Source of the DNA: an uncultured Lachnospiraceae bacterium
GTDB taxonomy: Bacteria > Bacillota > Clostridia > Lachnospirales > Lachnospiraceae
Direction of reading: 5' to 3'
Length of the DNA: 64,000 nucleotides
Assembly: GCA_902777355.1 (NCBI GenBank)
Contig: CACYTU010000002.1
Location: 1 to 64,000 of the forward strand
Numbering within the stretch: the stretch's first letter is position 1; every line of letters starts with the position of its first letter. Both the position numbers and the translations under genes were made by a program. Positions 1-8,060 of the stretch are shown one piece after another. The notes under the pieces were generated by a model. The model did no database searches. It saw nothing but the letters and a program-made list of their open reading frames with translations, and was not told where the DNA came from.

Positions 1-66
1 TAGGCGCGAGGTGGAAGTACGGTAACGTATGGAGCTGACGCGTACTAATAGGTCGGTTGCTTATCC
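1..66 (+). rRNA. rrl: 23S ribosomal RNA, 3' end only
   Basis: The first bases carry the conserved end of large-subunit rRNA, with the near-universal GACGCGTACTAATAGGTCG block, followed by a pyrimidine-rich tail that would pair with the 5' end of the molecule. Only about 66 bases lie in the window; the 3' boundary is estimated. No 5S gene follows before the first tRNA. Confidence 0.85.
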
Positions 67-189
67 TCAAGTTCAGGCACAACGGCCGCAAGGCTGGAAG
101 CCGGTCTTGTGTAAGCGGCACTGCTCAGCTGTGAGATGTGTCACTTCTCTTATTCAGTTTTGAAGGTATGAAAGACAGGTATATTTTAT

Positions 190-261
190 GCCTTGATAGC
201 TCAATGGTAGAGCACGCGGCTGTTAACCGCGGTGTTGCAGGTTCGAGCCCTGCTCGAGGCG
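190..261 (+). tRNA. tRNA-Asn (GTT)
   Basis: A full cloverleaf can be drawn: the acceptor GCCTTGA pairs with TCGAGGC, the anticodon loop CTGTTAA carries GTT, and the T arm is GTTCGAGCC. The CCA is not encoded. It is the first of four tRNA genes downstream of the 23S end. Confidence 0.95.
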
Positions 262-433
262 CTCAGGTGCGGCAGGGTGATTATTCTGCCGCATTATTTT
301 TCTTTTGACTATGTCATTGCCCGCAAGTATGTATTTAAGCTTCCTTGCTTGATTCTGTCACAGATTCGTATAATCAGGGCTTCATTTGTCCTGCTTTTAA
401 GAGTATAATATTAACCAGACAAATTATTCATAA

Positions 434-505
434 GGCTCCGTGGTCAAGAGGTTAAGACATCGCCCTTTCACGGCGGTAACACGGGTTCGATTCCCGTCGG
501 AGTCA
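434..505 (+). tRNA. tRNA-Glu (TTC)
   Basis: The acceptor GGCTCCG pairs with CGGAGTC, the anticodon loop CCTTTCACG carries TTC, and the T loop is GGTTCGATTCC. It follows tRNA-Asn after about 170 bases without a gene, and no terminator is visible between them. Confidence 0.95.
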
Positions 506-538
506 CTAAACCGGAAGTTAAAGTCTTTTCGGTTATCT

Positions 539-612
539 GGATCCTTAGCTCAGTTGGTTAGAGCAACCGGCTCATAACCGGTCGGTCCTGGGTTCGAGTC
601 CCCGAGGATCCA
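539..612 (+). tRNA. tRNA-Met (CAT), elongator type
   Basis: The acceptor GGATCCT pairs perfectly with AGGATCC and the anticodon loop CTCATAA carries CAT. The acceptor stem lacks the features of an initiator tRNA, so this is either elongator tRNA-Met or a tRNA-Ile2 whose CAT is modified; sequence alone does not settle it. Confidence 0.9.
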
Positions 613-709
613 CTGCACTGCCTTGTTTTTCCCTTCTCTGTTTTCGGTTCTTCAATATTTTGATGCTTCGGAAGAGAGAATGTGAAGAACTTTGTGACAA
701 TCAGATTAT

Positions 710-795
710 GCCGGCATGGCGGAATTGGCAGACGCGCGGGACTTAAAATCCCGTTCGACTTAAATCGAGTGTCGGTTCGACCCCGACTGCCGGCA
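710..795 (+). tRNA. tRNA-Leu (TAA)
   Basis: This is an 86-base class II tRNA with a long variable arm. The acceptor GCCGGCA pairs with TGCCGGC, and the anticodon loop ACTTAAAAT carries TAA. A strong terminator follows directly, so it closes the rRNA-tRNA operon. Confidence 0.95.
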
Positions 796-803
796 TGTAA
801 AAG

Positions 804-831
804 AGCGTTCGCAAAAAGCGGACGCTTTTTT
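804..831 (+). terminator. Intrinsic terminator of the rRNA-tRNA operon
   Basis: A nine-base-pair stem (AGCGTTCGC with GCGGACGCT, one G-T pair) around an AAAAA loop is followed by a run of six T. Confidence 0.85.
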
Positions 832-1029
832 CATTGCCTTTTTTTGCGTTTTTTTCTTTTTTACTTATGCTTATGCTTACTTATGGAAATATCAGCTTTC
901 AGGATAAGTAATGGATCCTTCACTTCCTGATGCATTTGAGTCTGTTGCCGGTATGCATCATGCGGGCCCATGCCGCTGACAGAATGTTTTTTTGTGCATA
1001 AATTGATGGTTTATTAACAACTTTATGTG

Positions 1030-1058
1030 TTGATGCCTAATTGCGATAATGCTACAAT
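1030..1058 (+). promoter_or_regulatory. Sigma-A type promoter for the secreted repeat protein
   Basis: TTGATG at 1030-1035 and TACAAT at 1053-1058 are separated by 17 bases. Transcription would begin near 1065, giving a leader of about 120 bases before the ATG at 1183. The stretch from 832 to 1029 holds nothing I recognise. Confidence 0.6.
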
Positions 1059-1182
1059 TGTTTGTGGATAATATACATTTTAACGGCCGGAAAGTTTGCT
1101 GTTTTGGTGGTATTTACCATCTTGTTCCGCTTGTTGGATGGATTGCAGACTTCCGCAGCAACTAAGAGAGGAGTATTGTATT

Positions 1183-2583
1183 ATGAAAAAGAGTGCAAAG
1201 CTGCTGTCCCTGCTTCTGGCGGCAGTGATGACGGCAGGCAATGTTGTGCCGGCATTCGCGGCTCCGGCATCCGGAGATTATCATGTTGAGCTTGAAGAAG
1301 TCGGACAGTTTACAAAGGACGGTCTTCGGGTTTCCTACGATTCCTTCGTTGAAGTGACAGGTGAGAATGCAGCCACTATATACGACATGAAGGGCGGCAA
1401 AGTCTTTTCCGAATCTGTGAAATCTTCGGAATATCTTGAAAAGGATATGTATGAATACGCTAAGTCAGATTCATCAGATGTAAACAGTACTGCTCTGGTT
1501 ACCGCGGATGGAAAAGTTCTGATTCCTTTCGAATATGCTTTCTATGCCTGGCCCGGCGGCAGCAGGGATACAAATAGAAGATTCATCCTTGCTTATTATG
1601 GAACGGAAGAAACAGAAAAAACGGATGAGGCTCTTTTCTATACAACCGATGATATGATTGCAATAGGCAGTCCCGGAAAAGATGATACCCTCTATAAAGG
1701 CTATGCAAAAATTTTCGATATTCAAAATGAAAAGTTTGTTGACTCATTACAGTTTGAGATGGTCGACAAATATGAAACCATTAAAATAGTCGGAAACAGT
1801 ATTCTGGTTAAGAATGAAGACGGCAGCCATACTCTGTATGATGCAGATGGCAAAAAACTGCTTGACCTGAAAGGATATATTGAAACTACTAATTCAGTTA
1901 TCATTGAAGACTCCACCGGCGGCTCAGGAAGCCGTGTTTATGATGAGAGCGGCAAAGAGATCTTCAGCAGCGATGTACGGATCGATTCATTTACCAGCAC
2001 AAACAATTACCTTTATCAGTATAAAGACGGAAAATATACTGTGATTGATTCTACCGGCAAACAGTTATTTGATACGCAGTTTACCAGCATTCCCACGGAA
2101 GAATACAACGTTTTTAAGGTAAAAGACGGCGATACGACTACCTTCTATGATATATCCGGCAAGGAAATCGGTTCTACAGAAGGAGACAGCTGGAGCCTGG
2201 GATTTGGACGTTTTGCTCTTCAGACCGGCGTTAAAACCTTTACACTGATCGGCCCTTCCGGCAAGATTGCCGATGAGATCAAAGAAGAACAGCTCGGTTC
2301 TACTTATTCCAAAGACGGAAGCTTTGTATCCTTCAACGATGGTACTCCTTTCCTCACTATTGATGAAAATTATAACTACAGGAATTATGAGTCGGGTATT
2401 CTTGTGGCCACTACTTACGGTGATGGAGAACCCGGCATTTACGATATCTTCACCGGCAAAAAGCTGGTCGATGATGGCTTTAAAGATGTATACAGACTGG
2501 GAGACCGCATTGTCCTTGAATATCGTGACGGTGCCGATTACGTCTACAAGACCTACAAGGTTAATGTTGTAGAGGGCAAATAA
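1183..2583 (+). CDS. Secreted repeat protein, WG/propeller-like, function unknown
   Basis: The 466-residue product begins with a clear signal peptide (residues 1 to about 26, ending in a cleavage site like AFA-AP), so it is exported. The mature part repeats a short motif of the form YD-x-x-GK followed by hydrophobic residues about every 35-45 residues (for example YDADGKKLLDL, YDESGKEIFSS, IDSTGKQLFDT, YDISGKEIGST), as in WG-type or beta-propeller repeat proteins of Clostridia. No catalytic motif was recognised. The start at 1183 is chosen because GAGAGGAG lies just upstream and the signal peptide begins there; the reading frame stays open upstream to 1096, but that extension has no ribosome binding site. 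The gene stands alone between its own promoter and a strong terminator. Confidence 0.75.
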   Translation: MKKSAKLLSLLLAAVMTAGNVVPAFAAPASGDYHVELEEVGQFTKDGLRVSYDSFVEVTGENAATIYDMKGGKVFSESVKSSEYLEKDMYEYAKSDSSDVNSTALVTADGKVLIPFEYAFYAWPGGSRDTNRRFILAYYGTEETEKTDEALFYTTDDMIAIGSPGKDDTLYKGYAKIFDIQNEKFVDSLQFEMVDKYETIKIVGNSILVKNEDGSHTLYDADGKKLLDLKGYIETTNSVIIEDSTGGSGSRVYDESGKEIFSSDVRIDSFTSTNNYLYQYKDGKYTVIDSTGKQLFDTQFTSIPTEEYNVFKVKDGDTTTFYDISGKEIGSTEGDSWSLGFGRFALQTGVKTFTLIGPSGKIADEIKEEQLGSTYSKDGSFVSFNDGTPFLTIDENYNYRNYESGILVATTYGDGEPGIYDIFTGKKLVDDGFKDVYRLGDRIVLEYRDGADYVYKTYKVNVVEGK

Positions 2584-2642
2584 GAAAAGGGATCCACAGG
2601 CAGGCATCTGACAATCATGCCTGTATGAACACTTAACGGCTC

Positions 2643-2688
2643 AGACCGGTCATTTACCTGGAAACAGGTAAATGACCGGTCTTTTTTT
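2643..2688 (+). terminator. Strong intrinsic terminator
   Basis: An 18-base-pair perfect stem beginning AGACCGGTCATTT, with a GAAA loop, is followed by seven T. It ends the transcript of the secreted repeat protein. Confidence 0.92.
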
Positions 2689-2694
2689 ATCGCA

Positions 2695-2738
2695 GGGCTG
2701 CCGTAAGGTATCGATCGCCTGACGGCGAACGGCAGCCC
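2695..2738. repeat. Dispersed intergenic hairpin element, family B, copy 1
   Basis: GGGCTGCCGT and ACGGCAGCCC form a ten-base-pair stem around an inner GCC-TGAC-GGC hairpin. A second copy at 48801-48844 has the same layout with a compensating T-A to C-G change in the outer stem, so the fold is conserved. Confidence 0.6.
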
Positions 2739-2818
2739 GCGAGCAGAGGGGAGCAGCGCCTCAAAGGCCCGGTTTGTCTATATTTGCGGTATTGTGCTTC
2801 TGCTTTCTCAATATTTTT

Positions 2819-2859
2819 GTCAATATTTGCGCATATGACATCAAGGTGCAAATATTGAC
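2819..2859. promoter_or_regulatory. Perfect inverted repeat, putative operator over the -35 box
   Basis: GTCAATATTTGC (2819-2830) is repeated in inverse orientation as GCAAATATTGAC (2848-2859), all 12 bases matching. A further direct half-site with one difference (GTCTATATTTGC) lies at 2776-2787. The right arm overlaps the -35 box of the next gene, the usual position of a repressor site. The regulator is unknown. Confidence 0.6.
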
Positions 2860-2883
2860 ATATATCAGAGGTTTTGCTATATT
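2855..2883 (+). promoter_or_regulatory. Strong sigma-A promoter for the NlpC/P60 gene
   Basis: A consensus TTGACA at 2855-2860 and TATATT at 2878-2883 are 17 bases apart, followed by an AT-rich leader of about 85 bases before the ATG at 2974. Confidence 0.8.
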
Positions 2884-2973
2884 ATGTAATGGATGTAATA
2901 AATTTGTAATAAAACAAAAAACTTTCGTAAAAAATAATAATTCTTTTTAATAATTTTATAAATCGGAGGAATA

Positions 2974-4530
2974 ATGAGTATTAAAAAGTTTAAGCTGCTT
3001 TCAGGCCTTTTATCAGTCACTGCTCTCGCTTCCATAACCGGTGCTCCGGTTCTGGCAAATGAGACAGTCCAGACCGGCCTTTCCATGAAGGGGATGACAG
3101 ATGAGAGTGCATCGGACGCAGACGCCTCCGGGGAACTTGCTTCTCAGGCATCCGGTTCCGGATTGATGAAATCCATGACGGATGTCAATGAAAGTGCCGG
3201 GCAGACCGAAGAGAGCGAAAGCGCTGTATCGGGGCTTGGTGTCACTGTGGATCAGAGCAGCGCGGAGCAGGCCGTCTCTTCTGAAGAGACGAATGAAATG
3301 ACGGCTTCTGTCAGCGCAGAGACCATCGAAGCACTTGCGGCCCCCTTCGCGGATCCGGCTGTAGAAGAGACTGTGATGAGTTATAACGCCCAGGTTCTCC
3401 CGGAGTTTAAGGTGGCGCTTGATAAACCTGTTCCGGAGCTGGGATATTCCGCAAAAGCTGTTCTCAGCGGTCTTTCCTACTCAGAGGAGAAACCCGCGGC
3501 AGCAGAAGAAAAACTTGTTGTTGCCAGTCCTAATGTATATCTGAATATTCATGAGAATCCTTCCCTCGGCAGCGAAGTCCTGGGCAAGATGTACGGCAAT
3601 GATGTAGCGATCGAGCTTCGCAAGGAAGATGACCGCTGGACAAAGGTCCGTTCCGGTAACGTCGTGGGATTTGTCCTCAGCGACTACCTTGTGGAAGGAG
3701 AAGAGGCAAAGAATCTTTCCGACCTCACTATGAAGCAGGTCGCCAGGATCAAAAAAGACAGCGACGGTGACATTTATCAGGCCGCCGACGAGTATTCCAA
3801 GGTTTTTGCTGAAGCAAAAGACGGCGATCAGTACGAAGTGACTGAGAGCGTAGATGGCTGGGTAGGCATTATGACGGATGCCGGTGAAGGCTTTATTCCT
3901 GCTTCCGAGGTCACTCTGAGCATGGCATATCCTGTCGCCGAGTCCGCCAGGGAAGAGGCTGAGCGTGTCAGCAATTCCAACGTCAAGGAACGTGCAGACC
4001 ACGAGGAGAGAAAAGCCGAAAAGGCGGGTGCTGTTGCTGAAGTCGCTCAGGCCAGAGCTAACATCGCATCCGGCGGAGATGAAGAGACAGCGACTGCGGT
4101 AGTTGAGGTCGCGCTCCGTGCGGCAGACGCCGCCGCAGCCCAGGCGGATGTCGCCAAGGTAGCAGTCAGTCAGGCGGGTGAAGAGTCCGGCCAGGCGGTA
4201 ATCGAGTTTGCGACTCAGTATATCGGCAATCCTTATGTCTGGGGCGGCTCCAGCCTGACCCACGGCGCCGATTGTTCCGGTTTCGTCATGGCTGTCTATG
4301 GAAACTTTGGTTTCCGTCTGCCTCATTATGATGTCTCTGACCGGGTTGTGGGTTCCCCTGTCTCTTCCCTCGAGGAGGCCAGAGCCGGCGATATCGTCTG
4401 CTATAACGGCCACGTGGCACTCTACATGGGTGACGGCATGATCGTCCATGCGCAGGATGAGCAGCACGGTATTACAACATCCAGAGCAAACTTTATGAAC
4501 ATTGTCTGCATCAGAAGACTTTTTGAATGA
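2974..4530 (+). CDS. Secreted NlpC/P60 endopeptidase with two SH3-like domains
   Basis: The product is a probable peptidoglycan hydrolase cutting peptide stems outside the membrane. The 518 residues hold a signal peptide (about 1-29, ending APVLA), a low-complexity Ser/Glu-rich stretch, a bacterial SH3 domain (about 178-240), a second SH3-like domain (about 262-315), an Ala/Glu-rich helical linker (about 325-405) and a C-terminal NlpC/P60 domain. In the last, the catalytic Cys sits in DCSGF (about residue 433), the His in GHVALY (about 480) and the third residue in VHAQD. The start has GGAGG four bases upstream. The gene has its own promoter with an overlapping inverted-repeat operator and its own terminator. 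Confidence 0.93.
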   Translation: MSIKKFKLLSGLLSVTALASITGAPVLANETVQTGLSMKGMTDESASDADASGELASQASGSGLMKSMTDVNESAGQTEESESAVSGLGVTVDQSSAEQAVSSEETNEMTASVSAETIEALAAPFADPAVEETVMSYNAQVLPEFKVALDKPVPELGYSAKAVLSGLSYSEEKPAAAEEKLVVASPNVYLNIHENPSLGSEVLGKMYGNDVAIELRKEDDRWTKVRSGNVVGFVLSDYLVEGEEAKNLSDLTMKQVARIKKDSDGDIYQAADEYSKVFAEAKDGDQYEVTESVDGWVGIMTDAGEGFIPASEVTLSMAYPVAESAREEAERVSNSNVKERADHEERKAEKAGAVAEVAQARANIASGGDEETATAVVEVALRAADAAAAQADVAKVAVSQAGEESGQAVIEFATQYIGNPYVWGGSSLTHGADCSGFVMAVYGNFGFRLPHYDVSDRVVGSPVSSLEEARAGDIVCYNGHVALYMGDGMIVHAQDEQHGITTSRANFMNIVCIRRLFE

Positions 4531-4596
4531 AAATACCTTGCGCGGCCGTGTGCATAATACTAAAACCGGTCGATTGATAATAACAGACTTACCGGC

Positions 4597-4628
4597 AGGC
4601 AGTTCCTTTGCGGAGCTGCCTGTTTTTT
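4597..4628 (+). terminator. Intrinsic terminator after the NlpC/P60 gene
   Basis: AGGCAGTTCC and CGGAGCTGCCT pair around a TTTG loop, followed by a G-interrupted run of T (TGTTTTTTT). Confidence 0.85.
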
Positions 4629-4630
4629 TG

Positions 4631-4760
4631 TGGCACGGCCCATGTAATGTACTTTCCGCCTTGCGGCGGACACGGTCCGGCCGGGGGAGAGGGCGGCAAT
4701 GCCGCCTCTTTCTTATTGTCACAGCCCGTGTATTGTATTTTCCGCCTCTGCCTTATAGCG
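4631..4760. repeat. Dispersed intergenic repeat, family A, copy 1
   Basis: The block GGCACGGCCCATGTAATGTA, then TTTCCGCC-TTGC-GGCGGA, then GGGGGAGAGGGCGGC matches blocks at 28658-28745 and, more weakly, at 10974-11035. A second, partial start (CAGCCCGTGTATTGTATTTT) follows inside this copy. It contains two short GC-rich hairpins and no reading frame. Confidence 0.65.
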
Positions 4761-4896
4761 AAAATTCCCTGTAATGTCCATTTTCCCCTTGTGCACTTGG
4801 ACAAAACGGCTTTATTCCATGCTTTCTGTATAAGAAATAATGCACAATAAATAGGGAATTCGATATATATTAATTGTGCAAATTCAGTGTTTATTA

Positions 4897-4905
4897 TGCT
4901 ATAAT
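4897..4905 (+). promoter_or_regulatory. Extended -10 promoter with a long leader before hpf
   Basis: TGCTATAAT is a consensus extended -10 box. No good -35 lies at 17 bases, as expected for this class. The transcript would carry a leader of about 450 bases (4912-5364) with no gene; I see several GC-rich self-complementary stretches in it but no RNA family I recognise. Confidence 0.45.
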
Positions 4906-5364
4906 AATAATGCGTTGATAAGCAGCTGATTTCCACGGTATGCGGGTGCTGCATGACGGTGCGGTCTGAGATCCGATCCCCCGGCTCTCAGGGCCTTGCC
5001 GGAAACACCCGATGCTTTGTGTGACTGGCCTTAAGCGGGATTGGCTGTCCGACGTGAAACAGCCGTTTATTCCTTTAAAGGGAGAGTTCAGGGTTCCGCC
5101 GACGGGTCATTTGGTCTTATCAGATGAAAAGGACCTTTGCATCACAGGAATTACCGGAGCCGAATGACCGGGAGGAAGGCTGTTTTGAAACGGGGGATGC
5201 ATGAGAGCTGATCCTCTTCCGGTGTAAAAGGTTTCCTGTACAGTGATCTGATGTATATTTCGGGTTTAAGTACCGGGACCGGTCACAGGAGGTGCTCTCA
5301 GGCTAGCCGTCTCTTCAGGCGGCACAGGAAATAAAAGCGGTCCATTCCGCAGAAAGAGGCATCT

Positions 5365-5892
5365 ATGAAATATGTGATTGTCGGAAAAAACATGGAGGTA
5401 ACACAATCCCTGAAGGATGCTGTGACACAGAAACTCGATAAGCTGGACAAGTTCTTCTCTCCGGATACCGAGGTCCATGTGACATTGCAGGTCAATCGTG
5501 ACAGGCACAAAATTGAGGTTACAATTCCCGTGCGGGACAATATCATTCGTTCCGAGCAGGTCAGTAACGATATGTATGTCTCAATCGACCTTGTGGAGGA
5601 GGTTATCGAGAGGCAGCTCAAGAAGTACAAGAGCAAACTGATCAAGCGTCATCAGGAGGCGGCAGCGTTCAAGCGCGAATATGTGGAGCGCAGCTATTTT
5701 GATGAAGAGGATATCAAGATCGTCCGCAAAAAGCAGTTTGATCTCAAACCCATGTATCCGGAGGATGCATGTGTACAGATGGAACTTCTGGGGCACAGTT
5801 TCTACGTATTTATCAACGCGGAGACAGAGCAGATCGCCGTAGTCTACAAGAGGAAAGGCAACACCTACGGCATGATCGAACCCGAGGCATAA
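5365..5892 (+). CDS. hpf: Long-form ribosome hibernation promoting factor
   Basis: This 175-residue protein is the long form of the RaiA/HPF family found in Firmicutes, which binds the 30S subunit near the decoding centre and pairs 70S ribosomes into inactive 100S dimers in stationary phase. Residues 1 to about 98 are the S30AE fold (beginning MKYVIVGKNMEVT, with the basic helix near residues 87-98); residues about 118-175 are the dimerisation domain, with the family-typical FDLKPMYPEDACVQMELLGH and FVFIN-like segments. The length fits the family. It is monocistronic, about 460 bases downstream of an extended -10 promoter, an unusually long leader for this gene. Confidence 0.95.
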   Translation: MKYVIVGKNMEVTQSLKDAVTQKLDKLDKFFSPDTEVHVTLQVNRDRHKIEVTIPVRDNIIRSEQVSNDMYVSIDLVEEVIERQLKKYKSKLIKRHQEAAAFKREYVERSYFDEEDIKIVRKKQFDLKPMYPEDACVQMELLGHSFYVFINAETEQIAVVYKRKGNTYGMIEPEA

Positions 5893-5983
5893 GTTTTTAT
5901 AGTTTCTTTTTATATTTTTCAATGATCAATTCAGCCGCCCGCGGGGATAAATCGAGGGATGGAATGCTGTAGGGAGCTGTTTT

Positions 5984-5992
5984 TGATATAGT
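5984..5992 (+). promoter_or_regulatory. Extended -10 promoter for hbd
   Basis: TGATATAGT followed by ACAAT lies about 40 bases before the ATG. The same core, TGATATAGTATAAT, precedes etfB at 7198-7211. Confidence 0.5.
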
Positions 5993-6031
5993 ACAATTCA
6001 CCATGAATTATAAAATAAGGAGGACAAGATC

Positions 6032-6910
6032 ATGAAAGTAGCAGTTATCGGCGCTGGTACAATGGGGTCCGGCATTGCGCAGGCATTCGCGCAGTGCAGC
6101 GAAGTGGAGAAGGTTTATCTCTGCGATATCAAGGTGGAGTTTGCTGAGGGCGGATTCAAGAAGATTAAGGCCGGCCTTGACAAGCAGGTCAGCAAGGGCA
6201 AAATCGAGCAGGCCGCTGCTGATACCATTCTCGGAAAATTTGAGTGCGGTCTCAATACCATCGCCGTAGATCCTGATCTGGTTGTGGAAGCAGCCCTTGA
6301 AGTTATGGACATCAAGAAGAAGTGCTTCAAAGAGCTCCAGGATGAAATCGTCAAGAATCCCGACTGCATCTTTGCATCCAATACCTCTTCCCTGTCCATC
6401 ACCGAGATCGGCGCAGGCCTGTCCAAGCCCATCATCGGCATGCACTTCTTCAACCCTGCACCCGTCATGAAGCTGGTCGAGGTTATTGCCGGTATCAACA
6501 CTCCTGCAGAGTATGTTGACAAGGTCAATGAGATCTCCGAGAAGCTCGGCAAGGTTCCTGTACAGGTCAACGAGGCTGCCGGCTTTGTCGTCAACAGGAT
6601 CCTGATCCCTATGATCAACGAGGCAATCAACGTCAAGTACACCGGCGTTTCCGATATTGCCGGTATCGACACAGCTATGAAGCTCGGCTGCAATCACCCC
6701 ATGGGACCGCTTGAGCTCGGCGACTTCATCGGACTGGACATCTGCCTGGCAATCATGGATGTTATCTATGCTGACACAGGCGACAACAAGTATGCGGCCA
6801 GCCCGCTCCTTCGTAAGATGGTTCGCGGCAAGAGGCTCGGCGTCAAGACCGGTATCGGCTTCTATGATTATTCCGCCGGCCCCAGGAACAAAGTCGCGAC
6901 CGACAAATAA
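6032..6910 (+). CDS. hbd: 3-hydroxybutyryl-CoA dehydrogenase
   Basis: The enzyme reduces acetoacetyl-CoA to 3-hydroxybutyryl-CoA with NAD(P)H in the clostridial butyrate/butanol pathway. The 292 residues start with the nucleotide-binding GAGTMGSGIAQ motif (residues 7-17). The catalytic His lies in GMHFFNPAPVM (about residue 142) and the partner Glu in the downstream conserved segment; the C-terminal domain has the family GPLELGDFIGLD. An AAGGAGG site lies about seven bases before the ATG. The gene stands apart here: no thl, crt or bcd is adjacent, unlike the usual clostridial cluster, though etfB and etfA follow. Confidence 0.95.
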   Translation: MKVAVIGAGTMGSGIAQAFAQCSEVEKVYLCDIKVEFAEGGFKKIKAGLDKQVSKGKIEQAAADTILGKFECGLNTIAVDPDLVVEAALEVMDIKKKCFKELQDEIVKNPDCIFASNTSSLSITEIGAGLSKPIIGMHFFNPAPVMKLVEVIAGINTPAEYVDKVNEISEKLGKVPVQVNEAAGFVVNRILIPMINEAINVKYTGVSDIAGIDTAMKLGCNHPMGPLELGDFIGLDICLAIMDVIYADTGDNKYAASPLLRKMVRGKRLGVKTGIGFYDYSAGPRNKVATDK

Positions 6911-6980
6911 TACACAGATTTGCAAAAACCCGAAAGGGGATTTGCAGTTCACGCAGTGTCACTTTGCCATGATTTGAGGA

Positions 6981-7020
6981 TGCTGTCCGGAAACCACGTT
7001 TTGCCGGTGCCCGGACAGCA
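6981..7020. other. Hairpin between hbd and etfB
   Basis: TGCTGTCCGG and CCGGACAGCA form a ten-base-pair inverted repeat without a T run. A weaker stem (GCAAAAACCC-GAAA-GGGGATTTGC) lies at about 6918-6942. Either could slow or end transcription from hbd; neither is a classic terminator. Confidence 0.4.
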
Positions 7021-7176
7021 TACATAAAAGACACGCACAGCTGCAGGGAGCTTCCCTGACCTGTGACAGGTTTTGAGTTTTGAACGGCAGTGCGCAAATA
7101 TATTCTCTAAATAATGTGGACGGCAAATAATTGGCAGGGAAAATTATAAAATAATATATAATTTTCACGGGCTAAC

Positions 7177-7206
7177 TTGCGAACTGAAGTGCACGCGTGA
7201 TATAGT
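7177..7206 (+). promoter_or_regulatory. Promoter for etfBA
   Basis: TTGCGA at 7177-7182 and TATAGT at 7201-7206 are 18 bases apart, with an extended TGA before the -10. A TATAAT overlapping at 7206-7211 is an alternative. Confidence 0.6.
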
Positions 7207-7243
7207 ATAATCTATGTAAGATTCACTTTAGAAGGAGGCATTT

Positions 7244-8043
7244 ATGAACATTCTGGTATGTGTAAAACAGGTTCCGGATACGACCCAGATTAAGATCGAT
7301 CCGGTCAAGCACACCCTTATCCGCGAAGGTGTTCCGGCAATCCTGAATCCCTTTGACGGCTATGCTCTTGAGGCAGCTGCACGTGTTAAGGATAAAGATC
7401 CCAGCACAAAGATCACCGTAGTCACCATGGGGCCGCCTCAGGCAACTGCAGTCCTGAAAGAGTGCGTCGGTATCGCCGCAGATAAGGGTTATCTCGTTTC
7501 CGGCCGTACATTCGGCGGATCTGACACACTGCTTCCTACATCCTCTCCCACGCAATCAAGGCTATCGAGGAAAAGGAAGGCAAGTTCGACGCAATCTTCT
7601 GCGGCAAGCAGGCTATCGATGGTGATACTGCTCAGGTCGGCCCCGAGATCGCTGAGTGGCTTGGTGTTCCCCAGGTTACCTATGGTCTTGAGTGCGAGGC
7701 AACTGAGGATGGATTCAAGGTTAAAAAGGAAGCTGAAGACGGCGTTCAGATCATCGGCGTCAAGACTCCCTGCCTGATCACCTTCACAAAGCCCAGCTTT
7801 GATCCCCGTTATCCCACCATCAAGAGGAAACTGATGGCCAACAAGGCTAAGTTCGAGACTCTGGGTGATGATTTCGATCCCACCATGGATGCCAGCCACT
7901 ATGGCCTGAATGGTTCCCCTACTCACGTTAAGAAGTCCTTCACACCTCCTGTAAAATCAGGCGGCATGAAGATCAAAGAAGAGACCGGCGAAGAATCTGC
8001 TAAGAAGCTTGCCAAGATTCTTGTGGACGCCAATATTGTCTGA
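7244..8043 (+). pseudogene. etfB: Electron transfer flavoprotein beta subunit, frameshifted
   Basis: EtfB carries electrons between a flavoprotein dehydrogenase and its partner; in butyrate formers it works with EtfA and butyryl-CoA dehydrogenase, often bifurcating electrons to ferredoxin. The frame starting at 7244 reads as normal EtfB (MNILVCVKQVPDT) up to GGSDTL, then loses homology; from about 7531 the EtfB sequence continues in another frame (SHAIKAIEEKEG to the stop at 8043). Adding one G at 7530/7531 (CACTG to CACTGG) restores SDTLASYILSHAIK and gives 266 residues, the family length. So a one-base deletion, or a sequencing or assembly error, disrupts the gene. AGAAGGAGG precedes the start. 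Confidence 0.9.
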
Positions 8044-8060
8044 TAGGAGGGGATTGAAGA

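Noticed and set aside
66..189. 5S rRNA gene after the 23S end
   Set aside because: No 5S consensus blocks and too little length; 5S must lie elsewhere or be absent from this operon.
682..930. 82-codon open frame over the tRNA-Leu region
   Set aside because: It overlaps the complete tRNA-Leu gene and its terminator and has no ribosome binding site.
3481..4722. 413-codon antisense frame opposite the NlpC/P60 gene
   Set aside because: The coding strand has signal peptide, domains and catalytic motifs; the antisense frame has no recognisable domain and results from codon bias.
4906..5364. Known riboswitch or structural RNA in the long leader of hpf
   Set aside because: I checked for conserved blocks of RNase P, SRP RNA and tmRNA and found none; the leader is only noted as long.
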